Origin: Agapetus fuscipes
Lineage: Eukaryota; Arthropoda; Insecta; Trichoptera; Glossosomatidae
Reading direction: 5' to 3'
NCBI GenBank assembly: GCA_951799405.1
Contig: OX637362.1
Location: forward strand, 6,216,703 to 6,280,702
DNA: 64,000 nt
The notes beneath the pieces are model-generated. The model did no database searches, was not told where the DNA came from, and was given only the letters and a program-made list of their open reading frames with translations. The translations under genes were made by a program, and so were the position numbers. Below, one piece after another: positions 1 through 13,000 of this stretch; positions within the stretch are counted from its first letter, which is position 1; each line of letters begins with the position of its first letter.

Positions 1-731
1 CTGGCTCTCTTATCTGCCATTAAAATGAGTTATTCAAGCCGATGCTACCCTTTTGGGGTAAAGTAATGGGGTCCACACATGAATTGACTTTAGACAAAAT
101 TGTGACATCCCTCGGCCAGTCGCTAGGAAAAAGGCAAACAAATATTGCCCTGGTCTGTGGGAGCTGGAGCTTCCATAGACCACAGCAACAGATCCCAGAA
201 AACATCTCTCCAGCAAGATCCTGTTGTTGATATCCCCTTTGATTGTTGATGTTGAAGATTTGATAAGATGCCCATTGATTGATATCCCCTCTGCAGCTTC
301 TTCCAAAGCTTGCATCATGATTTTTTCAAATTCGGTGTTATCGGTGTTGCAAAGTCGGTCTTGTCAGTGGAATGGCCAAGGGGGCCAAGTGGGCTGATCT
401 TTCCAGCGTATTTGGAATAGAATAACGTTAATTTGATTCCCGCCTGGGTCATTTGACCATAACTTTGACCCTGGTTCAACAGATGTTATTGGGTAATTAT
501 GAATTAATACTTCATTAAAATAAACAAAAATGAATTATTAATTGATGATATTAAACCTGTTTCTGGCCAGGCAGAATGGGTTGGTGAATTGCATTCTTCA
601 CAAAACTATTTAAAAAAAAAAAAAAGTACAGATCAAATGAAGTAGGTGAGAAAACGCATTCTTGCCTTACGCCTCTTTTTTGCCTCCAGCCTATGCGGTC
701 ATGCTATTATGTGCCACATTGAAGATGTTAC
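1..731. other. Intron 34 (part): repeat debris
   Basis: Non-coding for the host gene. About 135-225 holds a copy of a repeat ending GGCAACAGATCCC-like, shared with 1440-1530, 47590-47650 and 63210-63270. About 234-345 on the minus strand encodes ALEEAAEGISINGHLI, a remnant of a LINE reverse transcriptase next to the lost YADD box. About 360-600 matches 37830-38030 (GACCCTGGTTCAACAGATG and the AT-rich tail). No SET exon is seen here. Confidence 0.6.
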
Positions 732-1056
732 CTGGCAAGCTCTCCAGCACCCTGACTATGGCGGGCTCGGTGAGTCCAAACAGATCCTCCCCCGTGATGT
801 AGTCGGGCCAGAGGCGCAGGGTGTCGTGCTTGTCCCGCATGGCGGCCAGCGCGGTGAGCAGCGGCGCCCAGGCCGCCCGGGCTGTGCCCCCGCGGCACTC
901 CGTGGCTGAGGGAGGCACGTGGGAGGCGGGCACTCCCGGGCAGGGGGCGTCCTCCTGGCACAGCACGATGAACTCCGGCCGCCCTACCTTCTCCTCGATG
1001 GAGCAGATGTAGCGGCAGCGCGCATTGAAGCGCTTGGTGGACCAGTAGAAACGAAC
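732..1056 (-). CDS. KMT2C/D: KMT2C/D exon 34 (end of FYRN, most of FYRC)
   Basis: 325 nt, acceptor TACACAG, donor CCAG|GTAACA, ends one base into a codon. FYWSTKRFNARCRYICSIEE and the LRLWPDYITGEDLFGLTEPA segment are the FYRN end and FYRC core (vertebrate LFPAYLKGEDLFGLT). FYRN and FYRC fold as one unit. The next exon, with the end of FYRC and the SET domain, is not found in 1-731 and must lie further left. Very GC-rich. Confidence 0.96.
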
Positions 1057-4000
1057 CTGTGTACATCAACAAAACATTTTTTTGTAGTAAGTGCAGAGGA
1101 CTTCAGAATAATCAAAAATTTATTAGTTAGATAGTTTATTAAATACATTATACTTTACAGGGTATCCTAATTTGTATAAATATTTAAAACACATAAATGA
1201 AAAATAAACAAAAAAATAAAACAAAATAAATACTTAAATAAAAACTGAAATCAGCTTAGCAGAAACGTAAGCCTCTGTGAGATCTCATTGAGCATAGCCA
1301 TTGCCCTCCCTATAGACATGACCCTGGGTAGGTTAGTTCTGCATTTTGGGAGTAACATTAGTCTATGTTCTCTATTAGAACTGTTCTCATCAAGATCTTC
1401 ATCATCATCATACTTCACGCTGAAGAAGCCCATCGTAGAAATGGGCGAAACGTCCGGAAGCTCCAGCTCCCACAGACCACGGCAACAGATCCCGGAAAAC
1501 TTCACTCCAGCATCATCAGCCGGCCGTGTAAGCCTAAAACTCATATTCATAATGACTTTTATTGGTATTTAAACTGTACCACATGTTCATACATAAATAA
1601 AGAAATAAGATGTTTTTACTGTTTGATACATCAACAAGATCTATTCTTTGCCAAGACTAAAAACCAATAGGAAAAGATCATTCAAAGACCAATGTGTTTC
1701 TTTGATATTTTGAAACATAAATTCAATTAAAATATGGTAAACTTACAATTTTGTAGCCGATGGGATAGATGTAGTGCGGTGTATGGAAAGCGGCGAGCTG
1801 ATGCGGCAGCAGCTGTCCCACTGAGAGAAAGATGAGTCCTCCGACCCGCAGCAGATGTGTCAGGTCCAGATGCATGACGGCCGCAACCTGTCTGCTCTCG
1901 TCTCGCTGCACATACACCCTCCTCTGAACACTCAGCGTCGTCAGCTCGTTCTCCTTCTCTCCTTTAGGCACATGCGACGAACAGTGGGCTGTCTTGTTCT
2001 TGTGAAACACACAATTATCCTTCACGGCACAGCTCAAGTGATAAACATTCGAACAACGTGTTTTGAAACAGCGGACGGTTGCGCCGGTACGGTTGCAAAT
2101 TATGCAGGCTGTAGTCATGCCAGTTTGCAATGCATTTTCAAAGTTCATCAGTGCTCCGTTGACTGTTTCGTAAACGCCATCGGACCAAAGAGCGCAGTTT
2201 AAATGCACCCATTTGTCGACGTCGTAATTAAGTAATCTCGCTGGACCGTCTGCTACTCCGTCTCCCTGTGAATGGCAGAAACAACATCGTCGCAGGTCGT
2301 CGGGGAGTTTGGTAGGCATTACGGTTATGCCTGTTCTGAAAACTAGTTCAGTCAGCTCGCGATCTGTGGGCTTCTTGTATCTAGTTGGAGGTACGATGCA
2401 GCCTTGAGTCCAGTGTTTGTATTGAAGACCTCGGAAGTGTTTTGGTGGCGGCCCAGATGGACTTTCCTTGTCTTTTAATCCGAGTTTCGCAGGTTTCTCG
2501 TGCATTTCAATATCAATGTTCAATTCTTCTTTGAGTGAAATGTTGATTTTGTCTATGTCATCTTTGGTGAGGTCTTCGCTGTCTAAAGAATCCATGAAAG
2601 AGAGATCCATTTTTTCTTCTTTGATGATGGGTGTTGTTTCATCTTCCACAACACCAGCTTTTTCGTCTACCAACATGGGAGTTTCTGGTTCTATTTCCTT
2701 AATTTCTGCTTTTTGAGGAACATCTGTTTCTTCTTGCAATTTGAGATTAGCTTTGTTGTCCATGAGAATATTAGTAGGTCTCCATGCAAACCTTTTGTAA
2801 CACTGCGTACTACAAAAGTATAACTCAGTTTCAACATCACTGAGCAGATCATTGCTAGCAGATTTAGGTGAAGTGAGAAGTGGAAATTCAGATGCTTTGG
2901 CTCGGACGACTGAATCCAGAATAACAACATCGCAGTGTCTGCAAAACTTAGCTGTACCATTTAAGATGCTTTGGATATCAATAGGCGTACCTTCTTTTCC
3001 ATCTTTGCCTTTGGAGCGATATAAGCCAAGCTTGTGTGAAGGAGGAGTGGCTGTTCTTTCGACTATTTGATAGGCGGTTGGTGGTGGAATATGAAGAATG
3101 CCAGCTAGCTCTCTGAGAACACCCATTATATCTTCAGCAGCTCCGGATGTCAAGGTTAACGTCACCGTTACGTCATCACCGGTTTCTGAAGTTCCAGGAT
3201 CCACCATTTTAGACTTGATGGAAAGAGCTGTCTCTTTGGCCACATTATTTGTAACATTCTCTACGTCTGTTTCAGGTTCTGTTGCTTGTACGGGTGCTGG
3301 TTTTATTCTGATGGGAACTGGTGCTACAATCGGAATAGGAGGTGAAAAAGGTCGACAGACTTCATCATCACTATGGGAATCTTCATCTATTAGTCTCAGT
3401 CCGGGGAAAGGACTTGGTTCTTCCAGAAGACAACTCTCAGGGCTTGAACTGCTAACAATTGTATCGGGAGTTTCAACATCTCTTTCTTTACAAAGGAATT
3501 CAAGCTTTTTATCATCTGAATCTATGTCCAAACGAATAGGTGAAAATTCTTGATCATAAAACCCTCTTTGTGTAGACGTTGGTGGTTTTTCTGGGATTGT
3601 TTCCTCATCCCCAAAAGGTTTTGTATTGTAGAAGTCGACAGCATTTGGGATGCGTGCACTTCCAAATTCTCCAATCAAATCCCCAAACCTCATATTGTAG
3701 TCTCGTGAAGAGCCTATTTTTGTGAGGTCTCCAGAACCAAAAACTGGACAAACACCATAGTTTTTACCAAGGAGTGGTTCTTGTACTTGCAAAGGCGGCA
3801 ATTGACGTAATTGTATCATAAGATTTTCAATGAAAGTATCGTAATCTTCTTCTACTTTGGATCCCTTTCTCGGTCTCTTTTTGTTCACGGCTGGAGTTAT
3901 TTCAGCTTTAGGTGCATTTAGCTGCATCTGCCGTCGCTTCTGTTGATATTCCCGGCGTTTACGCTTCTTAGCTTCCGATGCCGTTTCCGGAATAGTTCCA

Positions 4001-7000
4001 CTTTCCGTGCTGGCATCCATTGTCATTGGTGTATCAGACAATTCTTCTTTCATGGAAGTGTCTAGTTTACCTACATCAGACGCAGCTGAGACCCCTGACA
4101 CAGCCGACTGTTGCGAGCTCTCATCCAACAGCTCTTTCTTAACATCTTGAGGCATGAATTGGTGATTAACAGGGCTCTGCTGTGGAACAGAGACTTCTTT
4201 TTTGATGTTTTGTGGAGATATTTCTTCATTTGACATTTGATTTGGGAATACTAAAGTCGGTGTCGAAGCAGTTGAAGTAGGTGTGGTGGAAGTTTCCTCT
4301 CTTACAATGATTTTGTTGACGGGTTTCCTTATATCCATCAGGGACTGGGTGCAAGTCTGAGTTGTTATGGACGGTTGAGATGTTGTTATCACAGGTGGTG
4401 GTGCACTTGCTTGAGTAGATGGAGGTCTAGATATAAATGGTGTTTCTCTAGTTGGAACCAATCTTGGTGAGGTTTTAGCTGGTTCTACTGCCGGTGTGAT
4501 TGGCACAATGGGTGTTATAGGTGTTAGAGGTAGATGTGGAGGTGGAATAGACGGACGAGCCAGTTGAGCTTCTAGTGAAGCAACTAGTCCTAAGCTTGGA
4601 GCAGACCTCCCCAGCAATGTTGAAACTGAAGAACGCTGATTCACAACAGGAGAATTGCCTCCAGAATTTTGCAGCAACTGTTTTAAAAGCACATTTTGAG
4701 ATTCATCTGTCTTTTGTGCCATGTTAAGTGTTGAAAACTTACACCCACTCATCTCCGAGCTTTGCAGACCACCACTGCTACTGTCATCACAATCCATGGG
4801 TTCTGTTTTCACAATCACTGATTCCAGACTCAGACGCTTTACTGGTTGTATTTGTCCCGGACTTGCTTCACTTTTTGCCTCGTCTGTAGATTTGGATCTT
4901 TTCAAGGGAGAAATCAATTGATTGTGGAGAAGCAAAGATGGTGAGAACATGTGAGATTTTTGGTTTGTGTTGGCTTGAGTTCCAGGATGACTTGTAGGAT
5001 GGCCAGTTGATGCTTGAATGTTTCCCATTGATAGAGAAGACAGCCGGGAGCTCATTACTAAAGCCGGTGGCTGGCTTGAACTGATGCTCTGCATTGGTAG
5101 TTGTATGCTACTGGTTGAAACATGTCTTGCAGGCTGCAGTAACGTTGAACTCAGGATATTAGTTGATATGAGTTGAGTTTTGTGATGTGCTGATGAAGAA
5201 GTGACAGTTTGAATGTTGTTCTGTATAACGGACGACATCATTTGAGAAGAACTGAGTTGTATCTTTGATAGAGCTGGCATCTGAATGATTTGTTGGGTCA
5301 ATGCAGGAACTTGAACAGTGGAAGTTGGTGTCTCGTCAAAAACAGACTGTTGATTAGAGACAAGTGGAGATTGTATGGGAGACTTGGTAGACAAATGTGG
5401 ACTGTGTTTTGGTGATGCATTGGGAGAACCATGAGAGGGAGATGGCTGGTTCCTCATCACATTGCCACTCCCAGCTATAGAGTTCATCCTTGAAACTGTG
5501 GTTGACACATTCCCAATGGAAGAAGAGTCTGGTTGATTTGCACAGGACATGCTGTTCATCACAGCTTTTTCTACAAGACCCCGGTTAGAATTCTTACTAG
5601 TCATCACTTCAACTTTGGTTGAAGGCAACAAATTTTCAAAATTGACTTGGGTGGATGCTCCTAAATCTGCTTGTAAGTTTGTTTTCTTCATAGGTTGTGT
5701 TGATTGGTTGCCGGGGGCCTCAACTTTGACAGAAGACATTATGGCACGAAGCTGTTGGCTTACGTTTGAAATGTTTGTAGCCAGCTCTGTAGTTTTCGAC
5801 AACGGAGACAATTGAGGCATTATTGTTGTAACACGAGAAGTGGCCACAGTTATTGGGCTTTGTGTTAATTCCCGATTACCTCGCATGATGACATGAACTG
5901 GGATTGTGGGTTTGAGTGCTTCTTGTGCAGCTTCTGACTTTGCTGTAGCACTGCTGTTTAAATCCTGTCTAATTATGTCATCAAGGTCTGCGATGGATTC
6001 ATTTTCTCGGTCAATTGTGTTTTCTTGCGATGATTCCGAAGTAGATTCTCTCAATTTTAGCGGGAAATGTTTCCCTTCTCCTCCGATGATCAATAAATCC
6101 AGCATATCCTGGAAAGATTCTACTTGTTTCCTTACAATCCCACTGCTTTGACCCCCACTGGTGGCATTGGAATCCTGAGATTGCAGAGAGATGTTGTCTA
6201 GATACTTTTCCTGTGAAGGAGTAGGTGAGGGTATGGAAATTTCAATAGACTCTTGTGATGTATCAGAGTTAAGTTTCAATCTTGAATCAAGCACAGATTC
6301 AGATACTTTGAATGGGCTGGATTTTCCGCCCATTGATTCAACAGTTTCAGTTGCTTCTATAGCAGCCAAAGCACCAACATCTGCATCAGGTACTGGAGAA
6401 ATTGCTTTATTGGAATCTGCTTCATCAGTTGTTTCTTCCCCTTTGGTATTTTTCTCTTCATCATCTCCTTCCATTATATTATCAGGCATTGTTTCACTGA
6501 CTCTATCCGGAGACTTGGAAATTTCAGGTTTCTTAACAACAATAGATGAAATAGTACTTTGAGGCACTTCGGTGCGTTGAGTTATTTCACCCTCAATATC
6601 AATTTCTTGCTTCTCTTTAACCATTATTACCGGAGACAATATTTGACTCACTTTCATAGCACTCAAAGCTGAAGGTGGTACATTTGATTTTTGTAAGACT
6701 GATGGAGTTACATGAATGGTTTTCGATGGACTTTCTTTGGGAGGATTTGTTCTTGCTGGAGATCCCTTCTCACTTACTTCTTCTTGATTCAAAGAGCTAT
6801 CTGGAGAAACCATATCATCCTGGAATATTTTAGCAGGCAGATTGACATCCTGAGATACAGACAATGATGAAATACTGGAACTGGATATTGTCAATGTGGA
6901 CGACTTTTCCAAAGGTTTAACAATCTTTTGCTTCATATGTTGTTGTGTCAATATAGGAATAGACTGCCTTGGGCTGTTAGAAGCATTTGAAGTGTTGAGA

Positions 7001-10000
7001 GATATGACGGGGCTCAAAGTGGCCATTCTTGGGATGTTTGTAGATATTACACTGATTACTGAAGGAATAGGTTTTGTTGTAGAGGTGGAGAGCAATGTTA
7101 TAGGCACTTTTTTGACATGAGAAACTGAAGTCACTTGTCCACTAGAAGTCAAAGGCACAATGGGAACATTTAGATTCTTTAAGATAGGAACTGATATTGT
7201 CTGATTGGCAATAGAAACTGATGCTACAGTTGCCTGTGAGACTTCATTCAATATTTTGGTGTTGGGGTGGGACGACAGCACTTTGGTTATTAAAGGTAAC
7301 CTCGTGATCCCTGATCCCACTTTTCCTGTATTCACTATTTTGTATTGTGGAAGAGAAGATGCAGTTTGCGGTTGTTTTGCAGCTAAGCTGATCACAGCTA
7401 CCGTCTTTTTTGTTGTCTCAGTTCTTGTCATGGTAGCAGGCTGTGACTCGGTAGTTATAGTCACAGAAACCTTCTCAACAGGAGCTACTTTAGATGTTTC
7501 TTCTTCTATAGCATCCTCAGGTTTACCACTATCGATTAATTCTTCAAAATCCTCTTCAGTTGCAATGTGTTCTTCTGGTGAAACAGCATTAGAACTGATG
7601 ACGACAATATCAGATTCCTCTACTTCCTCCTGTGTGCCCACATCAGTTTGGCCCTCAGTTTTACTCGCAGCTGGTGAACCGGGTTTTTCACTTGCTTCAC
7701 TTTCAATCTCAATACAATTACTGTCATCATCAGTGCCTGTGGGACTGTGAGCATTGCTTTCTCCGTTGGATTCTGAATTCCTCTGAGTGTACCTTATGAC
7801 CACGCCATCTTCTTTTTGCTCAAAGCTTAATTGTTTAATTGAATCATCACTGTCGCCTGTATATTCCACAACATCAGACGTGAACAGAACATACTCTTGT
7901 GGGTCTAAGGGACTGTTGGGTATTTCAGCTATTTCCCCAGCTGGATAAGGTTCCATCACTGACAGTTCTCCTTGATCTGAATCGCCCGCTGCCGCACATA
8001 GGGACACTTCTGCTCCAACAAAATTCTTGTCATTTTCATCATCATAATCCAACATTTGTTGTTTATCATCTGGACTACTGTCGATGAGAACTATTTCTTC
8101 ATCAGACTGTTGGGAGCAATCAATGACAGGAACCTTTTGCCCTGCTTTAGTTTCACCAGCTTTGCCACTAGTTTTAGCTTCTTCAGCTCCCGTAGACTTC
8201 CTGGCAGGTTTGCTTTCCTTGTTTTCTTCTATTATGATTTTGACTTTCCCAGGACTGACTGGGGGAGTGTTTGAGCTGTCGTCCATATCATTATACTCAG
8301 CATTTACAAGTGATGTAATTTTAGAGTTTGTCGCCATGGCCATTGGCGGTGGTAAATTCTTCATTTGCGTTTTTTTCTTTAGAATTGACACTTTACTGAT
8401 ATGAGGCTCTTTCTTTGGTTTTCCTGATGGCTGAGCACTTTGGCCTGAAAAAAAAAATACAAAATTAGTCTTACAAAAGGTTTTTTAAGTGTGTATCATA
8501 AAAAAATTAAGCCCAAAACCAATCAAACTATTTCATACAATCACTGCCTTTGAGATGTGGATGAACGGTCAGATATTAAAGATCGAGTCTCAAATGCTGC
8601 AGTTTTTTCACGTACGAATACTTAGTTATTTCAGACGCATAGGGAAAAATAAGAAGTATTGGTTACTACCCCTTATCAATCACACGGAAGAAGGGCTCTA
8701 AGTCAAAGGAGAAGATCCTGGTTGAAGAACTTGAGGCAGAGGTTTAGCATTAGCACAAGATCCCTCTTTTGTGCAACAGTACTAAATATACAAATTGCAA
8801 TGATGATCGCCGATCTTCAAAGATCAAAGAAGAAATAGATATTTATTCTTACCGATCTCTCCAGAAGCAGCACTAGTCCCCTGGCCCACTTCAGGCGTCC
8901 TCTTCCCAGGTTTATTCAAGCCCCACATGGGTGAACCGCCTCGCAGCCCCAGCTTAAAGTAGCGGTACTGTCCCAGGCCTGGTGGCAAGGGGACCGGAGC
9001 ATGTGGGCCTCCTCCACCTCCTCCTCCAACTGTTTCAGGAGGCTGAGGAGAGGGGGAGGGAGCGGGGGCCATGTGGGGGCTCCGCACAGGGTGTGGGGAA
9101 CTGGGGGGCTGGGATCCCACCAAGGGACTTCGAGCTAACGGGGAATTGGGAGGTTGTCCCATTGGACTGTATTGCTGGCGCTGCATCATTTGTTGCCGTT
9201 GCTGAAACAACAAAATACAATGTGATTATTTAACTTTTTTTACATTTCATAAAATGATACATTTTTTTTATTCCTTGACTTATAGGTTGGTATGAGGCTG
9301 ACCACCCATACTGTAAAAAATGGTTCACTTTGCCAATGTCACCCCTGTTTCAGGGAAGGTCGGCAAAAGTTGTGGGGCTTATGTTCATTTGAGGTTTGGA
9401 TTTTATTTGTAAGTACACATTCAGCATTTGTAAGCGCGAACTACACTTGTTGGTTTGTGGGCATACATCTGAGAGCTTTAAATGAATATATCCTTGCAAC
9501 TTAGATTATAGATTTATAGATACATTTAAGCTTTCAAAATGCATTGAGTTTTTAAAAAAATATAGCATAATTTTTAAAGTATAGTTCTTTAACCGCCGTA
9601 TGCATATCAATGTACGCGATACACAAACTCGCAAATATCGCAAACGCGCTTGAGAAAAAATAAAATATCTGAAACTACAAACCACCTGGCGTCCGCCTGA
9701 GTTCCAAAGTCACGTCATTACAAGTCTAGACAAGTAGTTTCTCAAGGGCAGGCTAAGCGTTCGGTTGTTTGTTTAGCGTTTTATAATTTTTCATTATACT
9801 CTTCAAAAAGCAGGAGTACTTACGTACATTGTGGTTTCGATTGCTGATTATTTTTTGCCTATTTCTCGGAAAGTACCTGAAGGTAGGGGGTTTACAATAT
9901 GCACATTTTCGATTTCCGGTAGTATAGGACACATTGTTTTGGGTGGATGTGGCTTCAGTAGACCTAGCCTGACATAGTATTGTACTGAAGTGCACATCCT

Positions 10001-13000
10001 ATGTCATCATAGCCAACGGCGTTACATTATAGCCAGGCTCCATTTCTCGGGATTTTAGTTTTTTAAAATTTCAGCAAAATCAGCAAAATGAAGAGCAAGC
10101 ATTAAACATCCGGAAGATGAAGTATGATGAGCTTACAGAGTCCGGGGGTGCAGCTCCTGGAGACATGAGAGGCTGAGGACTGCCAAGTGGGGACGACTGC
10201 CTGCTGTTGAAATTGGAGCCAACTCTGATACCTGAAATCAAGTAACCAATAAAAACAAAGCTCTTGAGAATAAAAACAAATCCCTCTCACAAATAAAAAA
10301 GAATATTTTGTGTCTCACACATCAATTTTATCTAAGTTGCAAGGATATATTAACATTCAAAGTTCATATCAAGTGCATGCCCACAAACAAACACGTGTAA
10401 GTTCGCACTTACAAATGCTGAATGTGTACTTACAAATTAAAATCCAAACCTCAAATGAGCATAACCCTGCAAATTTTGCCGACCTTCCCTGGAACAGGGG
10501 TGACATTGGCAAAGTGAACCAATCAAAATAAAAAATACATGGAGCATTAGAGAACATTAGTGTTACAAAAATCCTGGGTGTAATCTTACGTATAGTATAG
10601 CGAGGTCTTGTTATATTCAGTTTCATTAATTAAACCTTGTTATATTCAGTTTCATTAATTAAACCTTGTTATATTCAGTTTCATTGTTTTTTCTTTTTTG
10701 ATTGTTCATTTTTCATTGTTTACCTATCAGGTTCCATAGCACATAAATGATTGCTGTAGAAAATGGTTCACTTTGCCAATGTCACCCCTGTTTCAGGAAA
10801 GGTCGGCAAGAGTTGCAGGGTGTATGTTCATTTGAGATTTGGGTTACTATGTTGTAGGTTCACATGCGGCATGTGCAAACTCTAACTTATACGTGCCTGC
10901 TTGTGAGAATGCATATACACCGCCGGACAAAAAAAATTACGAGTTTACCTGCTACCGCACCGCTTGACTTTACTGAACCCTTTTTCTAAGAAATCCTTTA
11001 TCGATACCTCTTTCTTTTGTTTGATAAATTAAGGACACATAGTGCCCTTAATTTTGTTATAAAAAATAAAGGTGAATTCACTAAGTATTAAATATTTTTA
11101 AATTTTATAAATATGTTTAAATTTTAAATACTTTACATACTTTAAATTTTAAAATAAAGCGATACGAACCTACTTCTTAAATATTAATTAAAAAAAAACA
11201 TGTATTTTATTATTCCATCACACACACTGGACCTTAAATGAACCGTTATGGATTTCGAATTTTCGGGTAATCTGATACCTGATATATAATGCCAATTTCT
11301 AACTACAATTCATGAGTAAGATTTTTTATTTTAACCTTGAAGTAAGGAGTAGTCATCACATATGTCAAACAATACCAAAAAACTAACTAAATATCAAGAA
11401 TAATTCATTATATGTCAATTTTAGTTTTTTTTTAGGACTCGTAATTTTTTTTGTCCAGGGGTGTACTTAATGTGAATTCCCAATGTAACATATCTTTGCA
11501 ACTTAGATTAGATAAGATGGATCTTTTAAATTAAAAAAAGGTATTAAACACCATGAAAAGCAAACGACAGACTCTACCAAATGTAAGGCGGAGATTAGGG
11601 CATCGTGTGACTTGTTTAATTAAGATAATATTAAGCTACGCTCAATGCTTTGTGGTAATAGGAATTAATATAAATTACGCATTTACCTTGCTGATGCAAG
11701 GCGTGGTGAGCCGGAGGCCTAACGAATCTGGTCTGCAGCGGTGACCCCTGCGGGCGCGGGAAGACCACTTGGGGGGAGCGGTTGCCTCCACCCCCGCCTC
11801 CCCCTCCCCCCACGGGGCTGAAGGGGGGCGGAGGCGTGCTGTTGGCGCGGGGGGAGGCGCCACCACTCAGCGAGCCACTCTGGAACATCACAAACACTAA
11901 ATAAGTTAACCTTCATCTTTTTTTCATCTTGCCATTGTTGCGACAAGAGAAGGAGGTATAAGTGAGGATATTTCATTAGAACAGGCGCATGTTAGTATCG
12001 ATAGAAGAGGCTGAACATTCCAACTTTCTTTCTATGCTCAAAGGAATTTAGTTATATTTTGATTGGTTTGTGTATTAACACTGAAAATTCATTTTGATTT
12101 AATTCTATTAAACTTATGGAACAGCGTTTTTCAACCTGTGGGTCGCGACCCCCTGGAGGGTCGCGGAGCCTCTGTAGAAGGTCGCGAGAGGTCGGGAAAA
12201 CTTCAGTTTTTTTATACAACATATAATTTGTGAGACTTGTGAGGCAAATAACGCAAACGCTTAATTTTTTGTAAGTATTATATATTTTTAACATACATGG
12301 AAAAAAGGGTTGGGGGGTCGCGAAATATTTTTTGATACTAGGGGGTCGTGTCATGAAAAAGGTTGAAAAACACTGGTATAGAACAACAAAAAATCTTATA
12401 AAACACTGTTTTCTTTTCACAATTATATTAATTATATTTCAATTAATAATTACTTATATTTTCGATCATGTCAGTCATCTTCATTGTGAAAATAAAACAG
12501 TGTTTTATTAGATTTTTTTAAAGTTCTATAAAGTTTATTAGAACTTAATCAAAAGGAATTTCGGTTGGCTCTGAGAGTAGGTACTTATATGAGCTTCAAT
12601 AATAGGTTCTTAGATGAATCATTAATAATAGCATAGTATAAGCACCTGCATAGATTGAAATTGTGGTGAATGAGGGTTGACAGGACTGTGCATGTTCTGC
12701 ATCACTGCCTGTCCTTGTCCGCCCATCTGCTGTTGCTGGTGTTCCATTCTCATCCGATTCATTAAGCCTGTGATATAGCCTCCGCTGGCATTTTGTTGCT
12801 GCTGCTGGGGTTGTTGTTGTTGCTGCTGCTGCTGTAGTTGTTGCTGCTGTAATTGCTGATGCTGAAGTTGTTGTTGTTGTTGTTGTTGCTGCTGATGTAA
12901 TTGTTGTTGAGTCATTTGCTGTTGTTGCTGCTGATTCATTTGCTGTTGTTGCTGTTGGTTCATTTGTTGTTGCTGCTGTTGTTGCTGCTGCTGTTGTTGC

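Noticed and set aside
1..731. SET-domain exon at the left end
   Set aside because: No SET motifs (YIGTIIR, NHSC-type) in any minus-strand frame; only TE remnants.
7205..7750. 181-codon open frame on the plus strand
   Set aside because: Antisense to exon 33; its Ser/Val-rich sequence is the mirror of the coding strand's Thr/Ser/Glu codons. Same for 3098-3553, 6191-6562 and 8084-8404.
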